Shown here piece after piece: positions 1-4,053 of a stretch of DNA of 5,640 nt (positions are counted from its first letter, which is position 1; each line of letters opens with the position of its first letter). The notes beneath the pieces are model-generated. The model did not search any database and was not told the origin of the DNA. It was given only the letters and a program-made list of their open reading frames with translations. Position numbers and translations under genes: made by a program. Source of the DNA: RUG472 sp045224495 (lineage in GTDB: Bacteria > Bacillota > Clostridia > Christensenellales > CAG-138); the NCBI GenBank assembly GCA_045224495.1, contig JBGVAK010000066.1, forward strand, positions 1-5,640, read 5' to 3'.

Positions 1-890
1 TAGTTGGGATCGTCGTTGATCTCGCGAAGGATCTTGTTGAAGGCTTCGCAGACTTCCTTGGGCGTGCCCTTGGGGGCCAGCCACACCATGGGCTGAGAGG
101 GGAAGGAGAAGTCGATGCCCATCTCTTTGAAGGTGGGGACATCGGGATTCATGGGATACCGCTCGTCGCCGCAGACCGCCAGGATGCGGAAGTCGCCGGA
201 CTTCACATAGGGATCGCAGGAGGAGGTGTTGTTCATGATCCAATCCACATGGCCGCCGAGGAGGGCCGCGTTGCGCTCGCCGGCGTTGCCCACATCGGCC
301 AGGTACAACTCATAGCCGAGGACTTCCTGGAGAGCGGAGGTGATCATCAGGGGCTGGCCGGTCATGGTGATGCCGCCGGTGACGGAGGAAGGATCAGCCT
401 TGGCAGCGTCCAGCAGATCGTTGATGGTCTGGTAGGGGGAATCGGCCCGAACCGCCACGCAGTTGAAGTTGTAGGGCGTGGAGGCGAAGCCGACCATCTC
501 GTAGTCGTCCCAGTCGTAGGTCAGGGTGCCGTCCAGCTCGGAGGTGAAGATGGTGGTGGTGCCGCAGATGAAGTTGTACCCGTCGGCGTTGGCCTGGTAG
601 GTCTTCTCATAGCCCGCGATACCGGTGATGTTGTCGATGACGAAGGACTGGCCGGTCTTCTTCACGAAGTACTCGTTCTGCAGGCGCAGGGCGTTGTCGG
701 TGCCGCCGCCGGCAGCCGCGGGGCAGACCACGTTGACGGGCTGCTTGGGCCAATCGGTCTCAGCCTTGGTCTCGGTCTCGGTCTTGGTCTCGGTCTTGGT
801 TTCGGTCTTGGTTTCGGTCTTGCTGCCGCAGGCGGCGAAGACGGCGAAGACCATCAGGAGGACGAGGAGCAGGGCGATGGTGCGTTTCAT
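1..890 (-). CDS. TctC/Bug-family tripartite tricarboxylate transporter substrate-binding lipoprotein (3' end cut by window edge)
   Basis: Extracytoplasmic solute receptor of a tripartite tricarboxylate transporter (TTT): it captures an organic acid outside the membrane and passes it to the TctA/TctB permease. 296 residues are visible and the frame is open to the window edge; family members are usually around 320-340 residues, so only the C-terminus is missing. Start ATG at 888-890 has AAGGAG (899-904) 8 nt upstream. Residues 1-20 form a lipoprotein signal (Lys2-Arg3, Leu/Val-rich core) ending in the lipobox F-A-A-C with Cys21 as the lipidation site. Residues 24-45 are a Thr/Glu/Lys linker. 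The mature domain starts near Trp47-Pro48. CPAAAGGGTDNALRL (56-70) matches the family's first ligand-contact loop (typically P-x-A-A-G-G-G-x-D); GERNAALLGGHVDW (204-217) and LAPKGTP (271-277) match other family motifs. The substrate (citrate, tricarballylate, other carboxylate) cannot be told. It is divergent from the LysR gene at 1037, its likely regulator. Confidence 0.93.
   Translation of the reverse strand, partial: MKRTIALLLVLLMVFAVFAACGSKTETKTETKTETKTETETKAETDWPKQPVNVVCPAAAGGGTDNALRLQNEYFVKKTGQSFVIDNITGIAGYEKTYQANADGYNFICGTTTIFTSELDGTLTYDWDDYEMVGFASTPYNFNCVAVRADSPYQTINDLLDAAKADPSSVTGGITMTGQPLMITSALQEVLGYELYLADVGNAGERNAALLGGHVDWIMNNTSSCDPYVKSGDFRILAVCGDERYPMNPDVPTFKEMGIDFSFPSQPMVWLAPKGTPKEVCEAFNKILREINDDPN
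771..821 (-). repeat. 12-bp tandem repeat encoding a Thr-Glu-Thr-Lys linker
   Basis: About four copies of a 12-bp unit (plus-strand core tcggtcttggt) lie just after the lipobox of the TctC-like lipoprotein, coding for K-T-E-T units (residues 24-42). The copies differ mostly at third positions (GAG or GAA for Glu), so the repeat is old enough to have diverged or is under selection. It likely acts as a flexible charged tether between the lipid anchor and the binding domain. The unit is a multiple of three, so slippage would change linker length without breaking the frame. Confidence 0.85.
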
Positions 891-938
891 GATTTTTTCT
901 CCTTTTGAAATAGATTTGTGCCGGGAAACTGAAAACTA

Positions 939-967
939 TTGTGTTTTCTACGGTTTTATACTACTAT
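939..967 (+). promoter_or_regulatory. Candidate sigma-70-type promoter for the lysR-type gene
   Basis: TTGTGT (939-944) and TACTAT (962-967) with a 17-bp spacer on the plus strand, upstream of the LysR ATG at 1037. The predicted start near 974 gives a leader of about 60 nt. The -10 hexamer overlaps the opposing -10 at 958-963 by two bases, so the two polymerases could not occupy both sites at once. The match is moderate (the -35 shares only TTG plus weak positions). Confidence 0.3.
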
Positions 968-986
968 ATAGGCAACCATTATGCAA
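958..986 (-). promoter_or_regulatory. Candidate sigma-70-type promoter for the tctC-like gene
   Basis: Reading the minus strand, TTGCAT (981-986) and TAGTAT (958-963) are separated by 17 bp, giving 4 of 6 matches in each hexamer. The predicted start would be near 951, leaving a leader of about 60 nt before the ATG at 890. The -10 overlaps that of the candidate divergent lysR promoter. Called by eye; the region is AT-rich against a GC-rich background, which favours promoters but also raises chance matches. Confidence 0.35.
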
Positions 987-1008
987 ACAGTGATATTTTG
1001 ACTTTTCA

Positions 1009-1023
1009 ACAAAGAATCTTTGT
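1009..1023. promoter_or_regulatory. Perfect 6-3-6 inverted repeat, candidate LysR-type operator
   Basis: ACAAAG (1009-1014), AAT, CTTTGT (1018-1023) is a perfect dyad in the divergent intergenic region. It is centred at 1016, about 65 bp upstream of the tctC start predicted near 951, the position where LysR-type regulators usually place their recognition site. It also lies 2 bp before the lysR Shine-Dalgarno (GGGAGG, 1026-1031), so binding there could give autorepression. It lacks the classic T-N11-A (C and G occupy those positions). A second short dyad, TTGA-CTTT-TCAA (998-1009), abuts it. Confidence 0.4.
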
Positions 1024-1036
1024 GCGGGAGGCGTCT

Positions 1037-1993
1037 ATGGAGCTGATCAGCCTATATTATTTCACGGAGCTCACGAAGGACCTGCATATGACCCGGACGG
1101 CGGAGCGGCTCTACATCTCCCAGCAGACGTTGAGCAACCACATCGCCCGCCTGGAAAGTTACTACGGGACGCCGCTTCTCTACCGCAAGCCCGCCCTGTC
1201 CCTGACGCCTGCGGGGGAATACGTCCTCTCCTCTGCCAAGACCATCCTGAACGAGGAAGCCAATCTGAAGGCCATATTGTCCGACGTGGAGCAGCAGGAG
1301 CGGGGCATTCTGCGCTTCGGGGCCAGCACCCTCAGGATGAACACCAGCTTGCCCCATATCCTGCCCCAGTTTTCCAAACGCTTTCCCCAGGTGGAGATAC
1401 GGCTCACGGACACCATTTCCTCGGAGCTCACAGAGCTGGTGCTGGACGGGGAGCTGGATCTGGCGCTCACCGTATCCAGAAAAGCGGACCCCCGGCTGAC
1501 GGAGGACCGCATGATGGACGACCAGGTGTATTTGTGCGTGGCGGATTCCCTGCTGCAGGAATACTACGGCGACAAAGCAGAGGCCCTGAAGGCCTGTTCG
1601 GCCAACGGGGCCTATCTGGGCAACTTTTCTCAGCTCCCCTTCTGCCTGCTGGAGAATCGGATCGGGGAAAAGATCTATGAATGTTTTGCCGAAGCTCAGA
1701 TCAAGCCGAAGGCATATATCACCAGCACCTATACCCACATCAGCGCCTCCATCTGCTTCCAGCGGCTGGCCGCCGCCTTCATCCCCCACGTGTGTCTGGC
1801 GGAGCAGCGCCAGCAGATCCCGGAAGATATCAACATCTTCCCCCTGCTGTACAACGGCCAGCCTTTGATCCAGCAGGTGAACCTGATCCGGCTCCGGGAC
1901 CGCTATCTCCCCCGGCCCATTCGATACTTCGAGGACCTGCTGTCCGGGTACTTGCGTGCCGTCGAGCAGGTCCATCTGGAGCGCATCGTATAG
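1037..1993 (+). CDS. LysR-type transcriptional regulator
   Basis: DNA-binding regulator of 318 residues, a normal LysR length. The winged helix-turn-helix is at residues 1-62: MTRTAERLYISQQTLSNHI (18-36) is the helix-turn-helix, followed by ARLE and the wing region with LTPAG (56-60). A linker helix runs to about residue 88, and the effector-binding domain (about 91-300) opens with the typical ILRFGAS strand. ATG 1037 is chosen over an in-frame ATG at 941 because GGGAGG (1026-1031) sits 5 nt before it and the protein then begins exactly where LysR proteins usually do; the 32 extra residues would be translated promoter DNA. It is divergent from the TctC-like gene, the classic arrangement of a LysR protein controlling its neighbour, so an organic-acid inducer is inferred but not shown. 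The next gene starts 18 bp after its stop. Confidence 0.95.
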   Translation: MELISLYYFTELTKDLHMTRTAERLYISQQTLSNHIARLESYYGTPLLYRKPALSLTPAGEYVLSSAKTILNEEANLKAILSDVEQQERGILRFGASTLRMNTSLPHILPQFSKRFPQVEIRLTDTISSELTELVLDGELDLALTVSRKADPRLTEDRMMDDQVYLCVADSLLQEYYGDKAEALKACSANGAYLGNFSQLPFCLLENRIGEKIYECFAEAQIKPKAYITSTYTHISASICFQRLAAAFIPHVCLAEQRQQIPEDINIFPLLYNGQPLIQQVNLIRLRDRYLPRPIRYFEDLLSGYLRAVEQVHLERIV

Positions 1994-2011
1994 TTTTGAA
2001 AGGAGAAGCCT

Positions 2012-2215
2012 ATGGAAAGCAAGCCCCTGCCCGTTCTCACGGAGGACTGCCCCTGCACCCGGAACTGCCCCCGCCACGGGAACTGCTTGGAATGCGTCAA
2101 AAACCACCGTTACAAGGTTCCTGGCGTCCCCGGCTGCTTCTTCAGTCCCGAGGGTGAAAAGACCCACGACCGCAGCTTTGAAGCCCTGTTTCGGGACAAA
2201 GGGCTGTCGAAGTAG
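2012..2215 (+). CDS. Small Cys/His-rich protein, probably DUF6485-like
   Basis: A 67-residue soluble protein without a signal peptide or membrane segment. AAAGGAG lies 7 nt before the ATG, and the gene starts 18 bp after the lysR stop, so the two are probably cotranscribed. Six Cys (13, 15, 19, 25, 28, 42) and two His (22, 32) form C-x-C-x3-C-x2-H-x2-C-x2-C-x3-H-x9-C, followed by C-F-F-S-P-E-x-E-K-T-x-D-R-S (42-55). From memory this pattern, with the CFF...E+T.DRS tail, matches the small Firmicutes proteins labelled DUF6485; no function is known to me. The Cys/His spacing suggests zinc or another metal bound as a structural or regulatory site. Possible roles (metal- or redox-sensing partner of the regulator) are guesses. 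The gene is real by its ribosome site, spacing and motif; the family name is less sure. Confidence 0.8.
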   Translation: MESKPLPVLTEDCPCTRNCPRHGNCLECVKNHRYKVPGVPGCFFSPEGEKTHDRSFEALFRDKGLSK

Positions 2216-2226
2216 TCCCGCTTCTG

Positions 2227-2290
2227 CTGAGGAACACTTTGTCAGACGCGGCGGATGCCGCCCCTCGATACCCCCAGCGTGTTCCTTCAG
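2227..2290. terminator. Nested inverted repeat in the convergent gap, possible bidirectional terminator
   Basis: CTGAGGAACAC (2227-2237) pairs with GTGTTCCTTCAG (2279-2290) with a single bulged base, giving an 11-bp outer stem. Inside the 41-nt loop is a second stem, GCGGC (2248-2252)/GCCGC (2257-2261) around a 4-nt loop. It begins 11 bp after the stop of the Cys-rich gene and ends 21 bp before the stop of the convergent tail-like gene, so it fits transcription termination for both. A poor T-tract (TTTT at 2301-2304, 10 nt past the stem on the plus strand) and the long loop make it atypical for an intrinsic terminator. The rest of the 96-bp gap shows nothing else. Confidence 0.4.
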
Positions 2291-2311
2291 GCGTCGGCTC
2301 TTTTGGGGCCA

Positions 2312-3670
2312 TCACACCACCACCGTCACATCTCCGCTATCGCTCCACACATCGTTCGCACCCACCAGCGTGTTGATTTCCTGAGGAGTGAGCTGGTAGC
2401 TGGTTTCTGTGCCGCCCACGTCTACCACCTGCGCCCCGGCGGTCGGTGTCCCGCCCGGGGTGTAAGCATCCATAGAAGACACCCACGGTCCCACCAGCGT
2501 TTCGCCGGTATAAGATGCGATATACGGCCTTGCTTTCAAAGCCCCGCTGACCACGTCCACTGTGCCGCCGTACACCGTTCCAGCTTGCAAAGTCCAATCT
2601 TCCGCATAAGCGGTAGCATCCGCTATGTCCTCGGTCGGGGATACATATACGTTCAAGCCACTCCGTCCCGAGATGGGGCAGATATTGGCGTAGGGTTGCC
2701 ACGCTTGCGGCGTTGACCCATCGTGAACGATTGGAGACATTTTGAAGTTATCGTAAGTCGCGGCGTTGCAAAAAATTCTCAGCTTGTTTACCGTTGCCCC
2801 TGAGAGGCCAGTAGGTTGCTTCGTCCCGTTTGCTGGAGATAAGGATGGGGCCGCTATCTGCGTTGACCCGTGAATAAACACGTATGCTATGTTGAACGTC
2901 CCGACAGGGTTGTTGAACGATACATAGGCATCGGCCGGCATGACCGTTGATTCGATGTCCTCCTCATAGTACCCCGCGCTCGACGCCGTTCCGTCGATAG
3001 TTATTTCGCCGTCTTGAATGGTCACCGTGAGTCCGTTCGTCATGGTGTGAGTGCCGTTTGCAAAGGACGGGCATTTACTTACGCCGCCACCTGCTGGCCA
3101 CGGTGAGGCATAACCGTTGAGGTTTTGGGCGGGGAGCATGTTCACCACCAGCGACTTTATCGCCTTCGCCGTTGCGGCGTTGAAGGTCACAAGGGCGGCT
3201 GGGCCGTAGGTCTGTTCGACCGGGATCGTCTCGACGGCAGCGGCGATGAACGCCTCGATGGTCCATGCGGGGGCAGGCACCGGCGTCTCCGTGCCGTTCG
3301 CCACCCGGTCATAGGCCGCTTTCAGATACTCCTCGATGCGCGTGTTCGCCTGAGCGGGGCAGGGCCACGCAGGACTTGCGCCGGTGATCTCATCATAGAT
3401 GGCCCGCAAGAACTCCTCCCGGCGCCGCGCGGGCTCCGGGCACGGCTCCGGGGGATCGTCTCCCTTCACTGCGCTTAGGATCGCGGCCAAAAAAAGCTCG
3501 ATACGCCACACCGGCTCCGTTGGATACGCGGGCAAGGGTGTGATGCCGAGCCATGCCGCCTCAATGGCGTTCAGGTATTCTTCGATCCGGCACTGCGGTT
3601 TGGCAGCGCTCCCCCCGCTATTGATCGATTGGAGCGTGAAGGGGTTTCTGCTTTCGTTTGCTTGTTTCAT
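2312..3670 (-). CDS. Orphan phage tail / receptor-binding-like protein with N-terminal repeats
   Basis: A 452-residue protein, ATG at 3668-3670 with a strong AAGGAGG (3683-3689) but a long 12-nt spacer; no better start is in frame. No signal peptide or membrane segment. Order: Gly/Ser-rich head (1-25); five degenerate repeats (28-150) keyed by R-I-E-x-[YF]-L and Pro-rich linkers; a module starting NLNGYASPWPAGGG (183-196); a beta-sandwich-like stretch GLTVTIQDGEITIDGT (213-228); PISGRSGLNVYVSPTED (332-348); GTVYGGTVDVVSGAL (364-378); and the end YQLTPQEINTLVGANDVWSD (425-444). From memory these blocks, in this order, recur in tail fibre or minor tail proteins of phages and prophages of gut Clostridia, where the C-terminal phrase is very common. 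The likely role there is surface or carbohydrate binding on a virion. Here no other phage gene is present: upstream is the feo operon, downstream a convergent small gene. It could be a prophage relic, a transferred tail gene, or a host-used adhesin-like protein. The frame is intact. Function is inferred. Confidence 0.8.
   Translation of the reverse strand: MKQANESRNPFTLQSINSGGSAAKPQCRIEEYLNAIEAAWLGITPLPAYPTEPVWRIELFLAAILSAVKGDDPPEPCPEPARRREEFLRAIYDEITGASPAWPCPAQANTRIEEYLKAAYDRVANGTETPVPAPAWTIEAFIAAAVETIPVEQTYGPAALVTFNAATAKAIKSLVVNMLPAQNLNGYASPWPAGGGVSKCPSFANGTHTMTNGLTVTIQDGEITIDGTASSAGYYEEDIESTVMPADAYVSFNNPVGTFNIAYVFIHGSTQIAAPSLSPANGTKQPTGLSGATVNKLRIFCNAATYDNFKMSPIVHDGSTPQAWQPYANICPISGRSGLNVYVSPTEDIADATAYAEDWTLQAGTVYGGTVDVVSGALKARPYIASYTGETLVGPWVSSMDAYTPGGTPTAGAQVVDVGGTETSYQLTPQEINTLVGANDVWSDSGDVTVVV
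3245..3589 (-). repeat. Five tandem ~27-residue protein repeats (R-I-E-x-[YF]-L type)
   Basis: Key hexads occur at residues 28 (RIEEYL), 56 (RIELFL), 83 (RREEFL), 111 (RIEEYL) and 137 (TIEAFI) of the tail-like protein, so the period is 28, 27, 28, 26. Each hexad starts an amphipathic helix of about 15 residues (with a following Ala) and is joined to the next by a Pro-rich linker (for example PLPAYP, PPEPCPEP, PAWPCP, PVPAP). At DNA level the copies are diverged, so this is a protein repeat rather than a recent duplication. Similar repeated heads occur, from memory, in front of tail-fibre modules in Clostridia phages, where they may mediate trimerisation or attachment to the baseplate. Confidence 0.75.
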
Positions 3671-3737
3671 AGTCTTCTGATACCTCCTTGTCCTATGGAC
3701 TACCCAGAGTGTACAGGAGACTATGCCGCCGGGATTA

Positions 3738-3968
3738 TTATAATTGATTCATGTTTCGCCTGCCGTCATCGCCTCCGGATGGCGTGACGTCGCATCGACT
3801 GCAGCCGTCGCAGCCGTGGCAGGCGCCGCAGGAGGCGCAGTTGCCGCCGCAGGGGGCCTTGCCTGCCCGGCGGTCGCGGACCATGACGCGGATCAGCATG
3901 CCCACGATCAGCACGATAGCGGCGATGAGAGCGATGTTCGCCAGATTGGTGGAAATCCAGGAAACCAT
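3738..3968 (-). CDS. FeoB-associated Cys-rich membrane protein
   Basis: A 76-residue single-pass protein encoded 85 bp downstream of feoB on the same strand. ATG at 3966-3968 has AAGGA 9 nt upstream. Residues 8-30 (ANIALIAAIVLIVGMLIRVM region) form one membrane helix, followed by a basic stretch RDRRAGK (31-37) that by the positive-inside rule puts the C-terminal tail in the cytoplasm. The tail holds seven Cys (40, 44, 47, 50, 53, 56, 59), C-x3-C followed by an unbroken run of C-x2-C spacings, plus His51. This is the layout of the FeoB-associated Cys-rich family (Pfam FeoB_associated, from memory), which in Firmicutes and other bacteria follows feoB. It probably assists ferrous iron transfer or membrane stability of FeoB, by analogy with FeoC; direct function is not established. 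The acidic/Gly end (64-69) has no recognised motif. Confidence 0.92.
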   Translation of the reverse strand: MVSWISTNLANIALIAAIVLIVGMLIRVMVRDRRAGKAPCGGNCASCGACHGCDGCSRCDVTPSGGDDGRRNMNQL

Positions 3969-3996
3969 AGGATCACTTCCTTAATCGGAGGGGGCA

Positions 3997-4029
3997 GCGC
4001 GGCAAGGGCACACAGAACCCTCGCCGCGC
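3997..4029 (-). promoter_or_regulatory. 12-bp hairpin between feoB and its Cys-rich partner gene
   Basis: Plus-strand GCGCGGCAAGGG (3997-4008) pairs with CCCTCGCCGCGC (4018-4029) around a 9-nt loop; in the minus-strand mRNA one pair is G-U, the other eleven are Watson-Crick. It begins 24 nt after the feoB stop and ends 28 nt before the next ATG. No U-tract follows on the mRNA (the sequence after the stem is TGCCCCCTCC), so it is not a simple intrinsic terminator. An RNA-processing or mRNA-stabilising structure that sets the ratio of the two feo products is the best guess; partial attenuation is possible. Confidence 0.5.
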
Positions 4030-4053
4030 CGCCGCTTACGGAGGGTATGGGGC

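Noticed and set aside
249..908. Open frame of 219 codons on the plus strand with a Gly/Leu repeat end
   Set aside because: It is antisense to the TctC-like lipoprotein; the Gly/Leu run is just the reverse reading of the K-T-E-T repeat.
941..1036. Upstream in-frame ATG that would extend the LysR protein by 32 residues
   Set aside because: No ribosome site precedes it, the extension covers the promoter region, and LysR proteins begin at the helix before the HTH as with ATG 1037.
1052..2167. Long open frame of 371 codons on the minus strand, antisense to the LysR gene
   Set aside because: It mirrors the codon structure of a clear LysR gene in GC-rich DNA, shows no family motif and spans the lysR stop and the next gene.
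2312..3670. Diversity-generating retroelement target or CRISPR/retron component
   Set aside because: No reverse transcriptase, template repeat, spacer array or C-type-lectin end is visible in the window.
2257..3732. Short shared word ATGCCGCC on both sides of the tail-like gene as possible target-site duplication
   Set aside because: Eight bases of a GC-rich word in GC-rich DNA is expected by chance and the copies do not border the gene symmetrically.
3737..3742. Perfect TATAAT on the minus strand overlapping the stop of the Cys-rich gene, as promoter of the tail-like gene
   Set aside because: No acceptable -35 lies 16-18 bp upstream (CGGCAG at 17) and no extended -10 TG; kept only as a possibility.
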